Assembly: GCA_964019425.1 (NCBI GenBank)
Contig: OZ025797.1
Location: 1,054,001 to 1,118,000, forward strand
Direction: 5' to 3'
Source of the DNA: Flectonema sp. DT1601
Taxonomy: Eukaryota; Euglenozoa; Diplonemea; Diplonemida; Diplonemidae
Length of the DNA: 64,000 nucleotides
The position numbers and the translations under genes are program-made. The notes under the pieces are model-generated. The model was not told the origin of the DNA, did not search any database, and worked only from the letters and a program-made list of their open reading frames with translations. Positions 54,033 through 64,000 of the stretch are shown here, piece after piece; position 1 is the first letter of the stretch; the number at the start of each line of letters is the position of its first letter.

Positions 54033-57000
54033 TTTTGTGAACTTTAGCGGTTCAGCTGAAATTGAAAAAAAAAAAAAAAAGAAAATAATAATAATAATAA
54101 TAATTAAATCTAAGCATACATAATTAAGAACAGAACAGGGCTAATAATAAAAATAAACCTGACTAAAACATCTTCACCTACCTTGCCGAAGATAAAAAAG
54201 ATGTGAAACACCACAGCTCGATTGGTTAGCAGCACTGCTCAGAAGAGATGGGGGGATACGACGCTCTATTTATAATTATCTGCCATGTAAAAGTAACATA
54301 AATTTACTTTATACGAAATCAGTAATAAGCAACAGCAAGCGAAAGTAACCCGCTGGGGAAAAAAAAGAAAACAGGAAGGGAGGTTGTGAGTGATTTAAGA
54401 ATAAAACTGGGTAGTAGGGAAAATATTTCAACCCCTATTTTTTTTTTTTTTTTTTTTTTTTATTACATGTAACAACAGTTAGAATATGCCTTCCCCCTTT
54501 TTTTTTTTTTTTTTTTTGTTATTCTGTCTTTTTTTTCTTTTCTTTATTTTTTTTTTTTAAACTGTATTTTTTTTTCTTAAATCCCCCCTGTAATTTACTA
54601 ATCCGGGTGCCATTTCTCAACCTTCTTGTTCTTTACAAAAAACGACAAAAAAAAACGGCAAGGGAAAAAAAAAAAAAAAGAAGAAAAAAAAACAGAGGAG
54701 AAGGAAATTACAAATATAAGGGAAAAGAAGGATTACCGCGAAAGCGATAACTCAATCCAACTAAAAAAGTGTGTTCTGAAAAGTGGAGAGGCAAATACAA
54801 GGTGAGTGGATGGTAAAAAAAGAAGAAGAAAAAAAAACTACCACAATGTGAATTTCAAATATTTCGTTGAATTAATTTGGTCACTACACCCAATGCGTAC
54901 TGAGTGACGCCAAAAGCAAGTCTGCAGCCGGCACTTAACTTGCTATGTGGATATCAAAGGGTTTCTTTTTTTTTTTTCTTTTTCCTCCTTCCATCAAAAA
55001 AAAAAAAAAAAAAAAAAAAAGGGGGATGCTATCAGAGAGGTAAAAAAGTAGGGAAAACAAAATAAAATAAACAACAATTAAACACAGCTTTCCTCTAGAT
55101 TCACGAGTTATGTGTGCAATTAAACCAACAATATCAATATAGAAAAAGGCAACCAGCTCCTCCGTTGTGGCAGCAGTTTTGGTTGCTGGTGTGACTGTTT
55201 TTTTTCTTGTTTTTTTTTTTTTTAATTTTTTTTTTTTTTTTTCCCCTTTTGTGCCTCATCTGTGCATATAAGTCATGTATAAAAAAAAAATATAAAATTT
55301 AGAAAAAAAGACAAAAAAGAAAAATCACCAACAATCATTTTATCCTTCTTTTTTTTTTTTTTTTTTTTTTTTTGCAGAAGGGATCGCTGCCACAAGTGTA
55401 CCTCACTGGTTTGAGATGTATAAAAAAAGCTAGTTAATTAAAGCTGCATATGAGTACAAAGCATAAACGCCCAATTTGGTTTTTAGAGACGCACTGACTG
55501 TGCTAGAGCGGTATATTTATCCGAATTGCAGACGTCCTTACCTGTTAATTATTGCTTTCCTGGGAGGGAAAAAAAAAGAATGAAAAAAAAAGAGAAGAAA
55601 AAAAGGGATGTGAAATGTGAAAATAACTTTGTTAATAGTTAGAGGGTTAAAAGGGAAAAAAAAAAAAAAAAAAAAAGTAAAAAAAAAAGTAAAAAAGTAA
55701 AAGTGATTATTATTATATTAATAGCTAATTATTTTCTGATTTATATCGGACCAGGCAGATAGGCCAGGAAAGAATAAAAGATAAAATGGAAAATCGCAGG
55801 CGGAGAAACACCCACATGTTCTCTGATTGGTGCAAACGTGTATATCGCACACTCAGAGATGGTGCCGGGGATTATTCATCAATCCGAGTGCCAGTGAAAG
55901 CTTACAATATTTTTTGTTGTTTGTTCTTGAAAAGAGAATAAGAAAGTAAAAAAAAAAAAAATTGGCAACTTAGAAAAATGAAGGATTGGAAGAAAACAAA
56001 AAAATATATGCAGTGACGGTTTCACAACACACGAGGTAATATAACACCCCCCGCTATGGAGAACACGTTTTTAGCATTTTGCGCATTTTTTTTTACCCAA
56101 AAAGAAAAGTTAATTTTAATTCAAAAAAAAAAATGCGCAAAAAAAAAAAAAAAAAAAAAAAACCCCCCCTTTTGAGAAGTAATAAAAAACCTCACGGGAA
56201 TTGTGTTTAATAATTGAAAAGTAAAAAAGAAGAAAAGAAAAAAGAAAAAAAGCAGCATTCACACAAATACACTCGTCCTTTGTGGTCTGCCATCCATAGA
56301 ACACAATTAACTTTTTTCTTAACTTAATCCAATATAAAAAAAAGTGCGGTATTACACAATGTCCCAAATAAATGATCGACATTGCAACAACCTCCTACAG
56401 TCCAGTCCCAGAACCTGATGAACTAGTTCTGTGAAATAGCAAGATCCTTTTTTTTTTTTTTTTTTTTTCTTCTTTGTTCATACAAAAAAGAAAAACATCA
56501 TTGTATCGAGCACTAGTAAGTTTTTTCCCAATGCAGTACAAAAGTTTTTCTTTTTTGTTGTTGGTTACTGAAAAAAAAAGACTGGAAAATAAAATTTAAA
56601 AAAAAAATCAAAAAGCCTAACGCAGATTCAAGGAGCAGTTAGAGGGAAACTTTTTCAAGCACGACACAGAGAAGTACATCGAGAAGTCTGTCTTGTTAGT
56701 TCAGTTACCCCTCAGTGACCCGCTGCTTACAGTTACTTAGCAGGCTCCGTCTGTAAATACCAGCAGCCACTAACAGCTCCACCATGGAATTCAATACAAA
56801 ATGAAGGGAATCTTAAACGCGTGGGTCAGACATCTTGTTTTTTGTTTTCTTATGTTTTAATGTCTCCAAAAAAAAGAAAACTCCAACGTCGAGCAAGCGG
56901 GAAAAGAACTCATAAAATAACATATCCCAGTTAAAGAGAGGCAACCGAATTGAAGCTGCAAAAAAAAAAAAAGGAAAATCAAACATAGAAAAGAGTATTA

Positions 57001-57337
57001 TATCGTGCACAAGATATCTGATGTGCGTAAAGAAAAAAAAGAAAGGGATTTGGGAAGAGGACATAAATAAAAATAAGAAGAAACCACTTAAACGACAACA
57101 CGTACTATGTATGTATGTATGTGTATATGTATGTTGGATTCGCTTGCCTGCGAGCGAACACAAAGATGTGCGAAACCAATACGTTATGCTGTCACTCTTT
57201 TCTTCTTTTTTTACTTAAGATGCAACAATGCTTGTTGTATATTGAACTATTTAAAAAGAAAAAAATGAACTTTTGAGAAGGGGAAGAGTATGGGGAAATT
57301 GGTCTTTATTCAATTCATAGCGAAAATGTACAACCAT
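54033..57337. other. Intergenic, with duplicated part from about 55.83 kb
   Basis: Homopolymer-rich (for example T at 54439-54461, A at 54997-55020). From about 55830 on it is the first copy of the segment duplicated at 59776-62140. No gene recognised. Confidence 0.65.
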
Positions 57338-59503
57338 TTACAACTCAAAGACTTCCTTGTGGAGTGGAACATTGTTAGCAACTGCGGCCTTCTCAACATC
57401 ATAGATCAATGCACCAGGTCCACATGCAAATACTGCCGATCCAGGCTGGGCATGGTCAAGAACAGCACCCCAGTTTGGTCTTCCAAACATAGTTGGAAAT
57501 GGAATATCTGAGTAGTAGTCCGATGCAGGCTCCTTTTGTGGGAAGTTTGCATTGTTAAGTGGGTTCTCATAGTGGCTCTGACTTGTGTAGTAAGAAGAAG
57601 AATCTCTGCTGTTTATCACCGATGCCTCACTGGCAGAAGTGTTGTGAAGCTGCCACTCAATTCCATTTACGTGAGAAAGAGCGCGAAGTTCCTTTGCGAA
57701 TGGTTCGTAACCAGCTTTGCCGCGGAATGCCCAAATCACAATAAGTCTGACGTTGTTGTTCTTAACGTACCTCTGTGAAGCGTGGAAGTCAATCAAACTT
57801 AATATTGCTGTGAATCCGATACCACCAGCGCAGAGATAGATTTCACTGCGGCCTTCCTTGTCGTACTCAACCATAGGGCGTCCGAATGGTCCCTGGCATG
57901 CGAATTTATCACCAACAGAGACCTGTCTTAAATCGTGTGTCCATTCACCTGGTCCCATATCTCTGATGTGCAGTGTGAAGGTTTCCTCTCTTGCAGTAGA
58001 AATAGAGAACGGATGCCATTCTTGTGCTCCCATGTCACCATTCTTCAAAGACACCCACTGGAATGGTTTTAATTCAGAGATACCCTTCTTGTGCAGAGTC
58101 AACTTTACTACATTACCAAAACGCTCAATTCCGAGAACTTCAGCACGGTTTTTGTGACTCTCGTAGTATCTGATAAGAACATCAACTGCATACAACAACA
58201 CTGGGATACCACTGAAGATCATTAGTGTTGGGTAATGGATCCACGCAAAGATATAAAGCACGGCATACAAAGTATGCAAAACAACAAAAATATTCCAATG
58301 AGAGCGACGAAGAAACGCTGCAGGCAAAACAACAAACAATGCTACGACCCAAGCAAGGAGTCCAGCAAGTGGAGGGCCGTGAGGATAACCGATCTCCCAT
58401 TTAATGATACGCTTGAGTCCTTCTTTTACTGCCTCAGATGTTGAATAGGTGTCGGTGTAGGTTTTGGTACTGTAGTTTGGACTTCCGTTGTCGAAGTACT
58501 GAACATGCGACAACCACATACCCAAACCATGAGCAGTCATAAAGATAAGAATCCAAAGTCCTAACTTCTTGTGGAACTTCAGGGCGCGTTCAAAAGGGAT
58601 TCCGAAAGCGAGAAGCAAAACACTTTTCCTCGCAACAGGGAAAAGCTGTAATGTGAGCATACCAGCTACAATACCACCGAGACCTCTTGGAACTTTACCA
58701 ACCAAGTTATTAATGTACGCGTGGTTGTATACGTACGCAAAACATAATCCTAACCATCCAAGAATCCAGATGCCGATGATTAGTTCCGCCCAAGTCGTAC
58801 GCAGTGGAATTGGAGCGTAAAAGTCAAGGTACCACAGTGGACTCTTTGCTTTTAGAGGTCCGCACAAAGGAAATTGGTGTGATTTCCGAAGAAAAATAGC
58901 TACAAACGCGATGAACAAGAATAGAGCAATCCACGAAAACAAAAGGGCCGCAATAATATCACCGGAATCTCCTCTCCACTCGAAGTAGATCATTCCTCCC
59001 TTTGTGTGTCTATTTCCGGGGACAAACTTAGTCCAAACGTAGTAAGGTTGCTCCGTACCGCGAGCGCAGCCAGTGCAACCTTGACCATCAATAACTCCGT
59101 ACTTTGGTCTCCAGACGCCACCATGGCCATCGCCACCATCGCCACCATCGCCACCATCGCCAGCTCCATCGGCTCCGTCTGCGCCACCTCCGTCATCTCC
59201 GTCAAGAGTTTGAATTCGGTGGCCATCACCGCCTGTATCCCCACCTGCGTCACCACCGCCTGCATGTCCGGCAGCATCTCCACCCGCATCGCCACCGCCT
59301 GCATGTCCGGCAGCATCTCCACCCGCATCGCCGTGGTTTCCGTCCGCGGCGTGTCCATCGGTGTCCCCGTGTCCGCCATCGCCGCCATCACCGCCATCAC
59401 CGCCGTCACCATCAGCACCGGCTAACTGTACTCTTGAAACCCCAGCAACGAATATCGTAATCCATGCTACTGACAGCAGCAATGCTGCTAACAACTTAAA
59501 CAT
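55830..59503. repeat. Segmental duplication, copy 1 (flank plus reductase gene 2)
   Basis: Blocks such as TATATCGCACACTCAGAGAT, AGTGACGGTTTCACAACAC, CTAGTTCTGTGAAATAGCAA and TCCGTCTGTAAATACCAGCA recur in the same order in copy 2 from 59776 on, followed by near-identical reductase coding sequence. Differences are mostly homopolymer lengths and two insertions in copy 2. Confidence 0.9.
57338..59503 (-). CDS. Ferric reductase/NADPH oxidase-like protein 2
   Basis: 721 residues. Signal peptide MFKLLAALLLSVAWITIFVAG, then an ectodomain of only about 110 residues, rich in Gly, Asp and His (GHAGGGDAGGDAAGHAGG); the His and Asp could bind metal, which is inference. The conserved [13 protein letters not shown] leads into the membrane core: [17 protein letters not shown] and LHTLYAVLYIFAWIHYP give the two haem-His pairs, HPFSIST binds FAD, AGGIGFTAILS and FACGPGALIYDVE bind NADPH. 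It lacks the three-module ectodomain of its neighbour. Acceptor TTATGTCTTCAG, 13 bases upstream. The FHKKLG/PFERALK context recalls plant FRO ferric-chelate reductases as much as NOX. Confidence 0.94.
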   Translation of the reverse strand: MFKLLAALLLSVAWITIFVAGVSRVQLAGADGDGGDGGDGGDGGHGDTDGHAADGNHGDAGGDAAGHAGGGDAGGDAAGHAGGGDAGGDTGGDGHRIQTLDGDDGGGADGADGAGDGGDGGDGGDGHGGVWRPKYGVIDGQGCTGCARGTEQPYYVWTKFVPGNRHTKGGMIYFEWRGDSGDIIAALLFSWIALFLFIAFVAIFLRKSHQFPLCGPLKAKSPLWYLDFYAPIPLRTTWAELIIGIWILGWLGLCFAYVYNHAYINNLVGKVPRGLGGIVAGMLTLQLFPVARKSVLLLAFGIPFERALKFHKKLGLWILIFMTAHGLGMWLSHVQYFDNGSPNYSTKTYTDTYSTSEAVKEGLKRIIKWEIGYPHGPPLAGLLAWVVALFVVLPAAFLRRSHWNIFVVLHTLYAVLYIFAWIHYPTLMIFSGIPVLLYAVDVLIRYYESHKNRAEVLGIERFGNVVKLTLHKKGISELKPFQWVSLKNGDMGAQEWHPFSISTAREETFTLHIRDMGPGEWTHDLRQVSVGDKFACQGPFGRPMVEYDKEGRSEIYLCAGGIGFTAILSLIDFHASQRYVKNNNVRLIVIWAFRGKAGYEPFAKELRALSHVNGIEWQLHNTSASEASVINSRDSSSYYTSQSHYENPLNNANFPQKEPASDYYSDIPFPTMFGRPNWGAVLDHAQPGSAVFACGPGALIYDVEKAAVANNVPLHKEVFEL

Positions 59504-60047
59504 ACTTGTTTGTTATCTGAAGACATAATGTAACCAATACAAGGAACCAAAACACATTCTGGAGTTTCCCACCACGTCTGCATCTTCTACCTATTCTGGG
59601 TCAGTTCTGCCCAAGCAGTTTCGAGATCGAATCTACTTACCCACCTCACGGTGTGCCATGCATCTTCTGGAGTACAAATAAGTAATCACAAATATATTTA
59701 TTTTATAGCACTGCAGCTTGAAGCCTTCACTCGTCGTACAGACTTATGTGAGCCACAAATGCTGAGAGGATAGGCGCAACTGTGTATATCGCACACTCAG
59801 AGATGGGTGTCGGGACGTCATCAATCCGAGTGCCAGTGAAAGCTTACAATTTTTTTTTTTTTTTTTTGAATAAGAAAATGTCAACTTAGAGAAAAATGTA
59901 GGGGGTTGGAAAACAAAAAAAATATGCAGTGACGGTTTCACAACACGAGGTAATAAACACCTCCCGCTATGGAGAACACGTTTTTAGCATTTTGCGCACT
60001 TTTTTTTACCTAAAAAAAAAAGTTAATTTTTATTTTAAAAAATGCGC

Positions 60048-60075
<28 letters not shown>

Positions 60076-60078
<3 letters not shown>

Positions 60079-60659
60079 AAAACCTCTAACTCCACACAAG
60101 GTTTTGCCTGATTCGCTGATTTCACCACAAAGTTTAACCGCCAATTCCAAAAAAAAAAAAAAAAACTGTGATATGAGGTGAGAGGCAAACATAGCAGGAG
60201 ATAGCCAAGAACACAAACGGTCAAGGATGTGCTGACTTGGGAAATGATAAAGTAATCATTTTTCTGAAACTTCTGCTGAGTACATGCACTTGTTTCTTGA
60301 CATGCAGGAACTCGGGCAGCACTGCGCTCTTGATAATTCAAGGTAGCCTTAAAAAAGCTCTCACGCCTGCATGAGTTAGATACCCTGATAACCCGATCAG
60401 AATCAGGAGTGTCGCATTGACCTTGAAACTCGGTTGGTACGACGTGTAAAAGAACCAGAGTTCTCTGTAAGGTGACCCAACCCTGCACACATACCGTACT
60501 CAGTAAAACTTTCAGGATGAGAACTAGTCTGTGATTTATGGAAAGTTTGAAGCCGGTTGAAAACATATTCAAACGTCATCAGTGGAGCTGGCGGTTTTTT
60601 CAAACTTTGCTCTGAAATTTACAATTTCGAAAGATGCTGTGCGGAATTCGGGATTTTCC

Positions 60660-60660
<1 letters not shown>
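60076..60660. mobile_element. Non-autonomous DNA transposon (MITE-like) with ~70-bp terminal inverted repeats
   Basis: This 585-bp insertion is absent from the paralogous flank (near 56160). It begins GGGAAAACCTCTAACTCC and ends GGAATTCGGGATTTTCCC, whose reverse complement starts GGGAAAATCCCGAATTCC. Similarity of the two ends continues inward about 70 bp (shared CAAAGTTT, ACCGCCA, TTTCA). It sits within an A-tract, with A runs on both sides, so any target-site duplication is hidden. It encodes no recognisable transposase. Long TIRs with GGG ends recall Mutator-like elements, but the superfamily is not fixed. Confidence 0.8.
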
Positions 60661-60692
<32 letters not shown>

Positions 60693-61449
60693 CTTGAGAA
60701 GTAATAAAAAACCTCGCGGGAATTGTGTTTAATAATTGAAAAGTAAAAAAGAAGAAAAGAAAAAAGAAAAAAGCAGCATTCACACAAATACACTCGTCCT
60801 TTGTGGTCTGCCATCCATAGAACACAATTAACTTTTTTCTTAACTTAATCCAATATAAAAAAAGTGCGGTATTACACAATGTCCCAAATAAATGATCGAC
60901 ATTGCAACAACCTCCTACAGTCCAGTCCCAGAACCTGATGAACTAGTTCTGTGAAATAGCAAGATCCTTTTTTTTTTTTTTTTTTCTTCTTTTTTTTTTT
61001 CTTCTTTCATACAAAAAAACACCATGGTAACATGGATGTATCGAGCGCTGGTGTAATTACGTTTTCCCAGTGCATGCAAAAAAAAAAAAACAATTCTTTT
61101 TATTTCTTTGGATACTGAAAAAAGACTGAAAATAAAAATCAAAAAGCCTAACACGCAGATTCAGGAAGGAGCAGTTAGAGGGAAACTTTTTCGAGCACGA
61201 CACAGAGAAGTACATCGAGAAGTCTGTCTTGTTAGTTCAGTTACCCCTCAGTGACCCACTGCTTACAGTTACTTAGCAGGCTCCGTCTGTAAATACCAGC
61301 AGCCACTAACAGCTCCACCATGGAATTCAATACAAAATGAAGGGAATCTTTAACGTGTGGGTTAGACGTCTTGTTTTTTGTTTTCTTATGTTTTAATGTC
61401 TCCAAAAAAAATAAAGAAAAAAAAACAGTAGAGAAAGTGGGAAAAAAAG

Positions 61450-61550
61450 GGATGAAACTTTGACAATGTAAAAAACAACTTTTTGGTATTAATATAAAAT
61501 TAATATCAAGTACTTGAAAAAAAATTGTTAATCAAAGAAAAAGTACGTTT
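61450..61550. repeat. Dispersed repeat, copy 2
   Basis: Resembles 19071-19180 (see that entry). It lies in a stretch of about 260 bp present in duplication copy 2 but not in copy 1. Confidence 0.65.
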
Positions 61551-62140
61551 AAAAAAGGGAAATATACTATATTGTGTCATGTTAACCAGAAACTGATGAC
61601 GGATCCGGTGGAGATAATTGGTGATAGCCCGACAATGTAAAAACAGTAATACTAAAATAGTAATAAGTTAAACTCGCAGAGAGGGGAAAAAAGAACTCAC
61701 AAAATAGTACATTAAGAGAGGTAACTGGGAATTAAAGATGCAAAAAAAAAAAAAAAAAAAAGAAGAAAACATATAGGGAGAATAGAAAAAAAGTATTTTA
61801 TCGTGCACAAAATATCTGATGTGCGTAAAGAAAAAAAAAGAAAACAAATGATTTGGGAAGAGGACATAAATAAAAATAAGAAGAAACCACTTAAACGACA
61901 ACACGTACTATGTATGTATGTATGTGTATATGTATGTTGGATTCGCTTGCCTGCGAGCGAACACAAAGATGTGCGAAACCAATACGTTATGCTGTCACTC
62001 TTTTCTTCTTTTTTTACTTAAGATGCAACAATGCTTGTTGTAAATAGAACTATTTAAAAAGAAAAAAATGAACTTTTGAGAAGGGGAAGAGTATGGGGAA
62101 ATTGGTCTTTATTCAATTCATAGCGAAAATGTACAACCAT

Positions 62141-64000
62141 TTACAACTCAAAGACTTCCTTGTGGAGTGGAACATTGTTAGCAACCGCAGCGCTCTCAAC
62201 ATCATAGATCAGTCCACCAGGTCCACATGCAAATACTGCCGATCCAGGCTGGGCATGGTCAAGAACAGCACTCCAGTTTGGTCTTCCAAACATAGTTGGA
62301 AATGGAATATCTGAGTGGTAGTCTGCCTCTTTTTCTGGGTAGTTTGCATTGTTAAGTGGGTTCTCATATTGGCTCTGACTTGTGTAGTAAGAAGAACCTT
62401 TACTGTTCAACATTGATGCCTCACTGGCAGAAGTGTTGTAAAGCTGCCACTCAACTCCATTTACCTGTGAAAGAGCGCGAAGTTCCTTTGCGAATGGTTC
62501 GTAACCAGCTCTGCCGCGGAATGCCCAAATCACAATAAGTCTGACGTTGCTGTTCTTAACGTACCTCTGTGAAGCGTGGAAGTCAATCATACTTAATATT
62601 GCTGTGAATCCGATACCACCAGCGCAGAGATAGATTTCACTGCGGCCTTCCATGTCGTACTGAACCATAGGGCGTCCGAATGGTCCCTGGCATGCGAATT
62701 GATCACCAACAGAGACCTGTCTTAAATCGTGTGTCCATTCACCTGGTCCCATATCTCTGATGTGTAGTGTGAAAGTTTCCTCTCTTGCAGTAGAAATAGA
62801 GAACGGATGCCATTCTTGTGCTCCCATGTCACTATTCTTCAAAGACACCCACTGGAATGGTTTTAATTCAGAGATACCCTTCTTGTGCAGAGTCAACTTT
62901 ACTACATTACCAAAACGCTCAATTCCGAGAACTTCAGCACGGTTTGTATGACTCTCGTAGTATCTGATAAGAACATCAATTGCATACAACAACACTGGGA
63001 TACCACTGAAGATCATTAGTGTTGGGTAATGGATCCACGCAAAGATATAAAGCACGGCATACAAAGTATGCAAAACAACAAAAAGATTCCAATGAGAGCG
63101 ACGAAGAAACGCTGCAGGCAAAACAACAAACAATGCTGCAACCCAAGCAAGGAGTCCAGCAAGTGGAGGGCCGTGAGGGAAACCGATCTCCCATTTAATG
63201 ATACGCTTGAGTCCTTCTTTTACTGCTTCAGATGTTGAATAGGTGTCGGTGTAGGTTCTGGTACTCCAGTTTGGACTTCCGTTGTCGTAGTACTGAACAT
63301 GCGCCAACCACATACCCAAACCATGAGCAGTCATAAAGATAAGAATCCAAAATCCTAACTTCTTGTGGAACTTCAGGGCGCGTTCAAAAGGGATTCCGAA
63401 AGCGAGAAGCAAAAGACTTTTCCTCGCAACAGGGAAAAGCTGTAATGTGAGCATACCAGCTACAACACCACCGAGACCTCTTGGAACTTTACCAACCAAG
63501 TTATTAATGGTCGCGTGGTTGAATACGTACGCAAAACATAATCCTAACCATCCAAGAATCCACATGCCCATGATAAATTCTGCCCAAGTCGTACGCAGTG
63601 GAATTGGAGCGTAAAAGTCAAGGTACCACAGTGGACTCTTTGCTTTTAGAGGTCCGCACAAAGGAAATTGGTATGTTTTGTTAAGAAGCTGAAGAACAAT
63701 AGCTACAACCGCGATGACCAAGAATAGACCAATCCACGAAAACAAAAGGACTGCAATAATATCACCGGAATCTCCTCTCCACTCGAAGTAGATCATTCCT
63801 CCCTTCCAGTGTTTGTTTCCGGGGACAAACTTAGTCCAAATGTAGTAAGGATTCTTTGTACCAGGGGCACAGCCAGTGCAACCCTGACCATCAACAACTC
63901 CGTACTTTGGTCTCCAGACGCCACTATTATGGCCATCGCCACCAGCGGCACCATCGGCGTCTCCATCATCTCCGTCTCCTCCCTTGTGACCATCGGCACC
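62141..64000 (-). CDS. Ferric reductase/NADPH oxidase-like protein 3 (5' end outside window)
   Basis: The frame is open from 62141 to the window edge (620 codons, no N-terminus). By eye the core is more than 90 percent identical to paralogue 2, with the same haem His pairs, HPFSIST, AGGIGFTAIL and FACGPGGLIYDVE. The visible ectodomain part reads GADGHKGGDGDDGDADG and then WRPKYGVVDGQGC, so it shares the Gly/Asp/His-rich character but differs in detail. Within the core, differences are concentrated in the membrane segment after residue FEWRGDSGD (VLQLLNKTYQF against FLRKSHQF) and in the Ser-rich insert near the C-terminus. Confidence 0.94.
   Translation of the reverse strand, partial: GADGHKGGDGDDGDADGAAGGDGHNSGVWRPKYGVVDGQGCTGCAPGTKNPYYIWTKFVPGNKHWKGGMIYFEWRGDSGDIIAVLLFSWIGLFLVIAVVAIVLQLLNKTYQFPLCGPLKAKSPLWYLDFYAPIPLRTTWAEFIMGMWILGWLGLCFAYVFNHATINNLVGKVPRGLGGVVAGMLTLQLFPVARKSLLLLAFGIPFERALKFHKKLGFWILIFMTAHGLGMWLAHVQYYDNGSPNWSTRTYTDTYSTSEAVKEGLKRIIKWEIGFPHGPPLAGLLAWVAALFVVLPAAFLRRSHWNLFVVLHTLYAVLYIFAWIHYPTLMIFSGIPVLLYAIDVLIRYYESHTNRAEVLGIERFGNVVKLTLHKKGISELKPFQWVSLKNSDMGAQEWHPFSISTAREETFTLHIRDMGPGEWTHDLRQVSVGDQFACQGPFGRPMVQYDMEGRSEIYLCAGGIGFTAILSMIDFHASQRYVKNSNVRLIVIWAFRGRAGYEPFAKELRALSQVNGVEWQLYNTSASEASMLNSKGSSYYTSQSQYENPLNNANYPEKEADYHSDIPFPTMFGRPNWSAVLDHAQPGSAVFACGPGGLIYDVESAAVANNVPLHKEVFEL

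Larger units (their letters stand above)
59504..62140. other. Intergenic, second copy of the duplicated flank
   Basis: Matches 55.83-57.34 kb apart from the 585-bp insertion at 60076 and an extra segment at about 61400-61680. No gene recognised. Confidence 0.65.
59776..64000. repeat. Segmental duplication, copy 2 (flank plus reductase gene 3)
   Basis: Second copy of the unit, offset by about 4.8 kb at the gene level. It runs off the window. Confidence 0.9.

Noticed and set aside
59006-59460. Plus-strand His/Arg-rich and Ala/Ser/Thr-rich frames opposite the reductase 2 ectodomain
   Set aside because: Antisense shadows of the Gly/Asp/His-coding repeats.
60030-60572. 180-codon frame over the MITE-like insertion
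   Set aside because: It runs through an A/T tract (poly-Phe) and shows no transposase or other domain.
61395-61690. Second insertion in duplication copy 2 as a transposon
   Set aside because: No clear terminal repeats; it could equally be a deletion in copy 1. Only its dispersed-repeat part is reported.

Overview
The window looks like nuclear DNA of a flagellated protist, most likely a euglenozoan outside the kinetoplastids (diplonemid-like is my best guess, at roughly even odds). Every convincing protein gene, about 25 including partial ones, lies on the minus strand. Nearly every start codon has a pyrimidine-rich tract and an AG about 0-45 bases upstream, as expected for spliced-leader acceptor sites in a polycistronic unit. 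Two genes also carry short GT-AG introns with GTATGT donors (56-65 bp), which kinetoplastids almost entirely lack. C/D-box snoRNA genes sit in tandem arrays between the protein genes, as known in Euglena and trypanosomatids. A RIB43A axonemal protein shows a flagellum. The DNA is AT-rich and packed with long A/T homopolymers; there is also a 37-base G run.

Layout (plus coordinates; transcription runs from high to low). 1-93: 5' end of an unknown gene. 206-3163: seven copies of one C/D snoRNA and six of a second candidate, mostly in a 479-bp tandem unit. 3450-8258: an unknown membrane protein and a 1112-residue metacaspase-like protein with about six SKICH-like repeats, two introns and a catalytic His replaced by Leu. 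8403-9985: seven copies of another C/D snoRNA between variable spacers; its D' guide is antisense to the universal 18S sequence GUUAAAAAGCUCGU and by the +5 rule points at the residue equivalent to yeast 18S A619. 10910-25262: PSI/EGF surface protein, large unknown helical protein, two small Cys-containing proteins, RIB43A, two unknowns, PPR-type protein. 25987-35539: medium-chain acyl-CoA dehydrogenase, 2,4-dienoyl-CoA reductase, mitochondrial carrier, proteasome Rpt2, small CaaX-box protein. 36527-44331: three tandem MsrB genes, a DnaJ-AlgH fusion, a METTL9/DREV methyltransferase, a zinc-finger protein. 44332-49901: homopolymer-rich stretch without a convincing gene. 49902-64000: three tandem ferric reductase/NADPH oxidase genes with signal peptides and Gly/Asp-rich ectodomains; the last runs off the window.

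Functional themes are mitochondrial fatty-acid oxidation (MCAD plus dienoyl-CoA reductase), methionine-sulfoxide repair next to transmembrane electron-transfer enzymes, and ribosome modification by snoRNAs. The last two reductase genes lie in a recent segmental duplication. One copy carries a 585-bp insertion with long terminal inverted repeats, consistent with a non-autonomous DNA transposon that arrived after the duplication.
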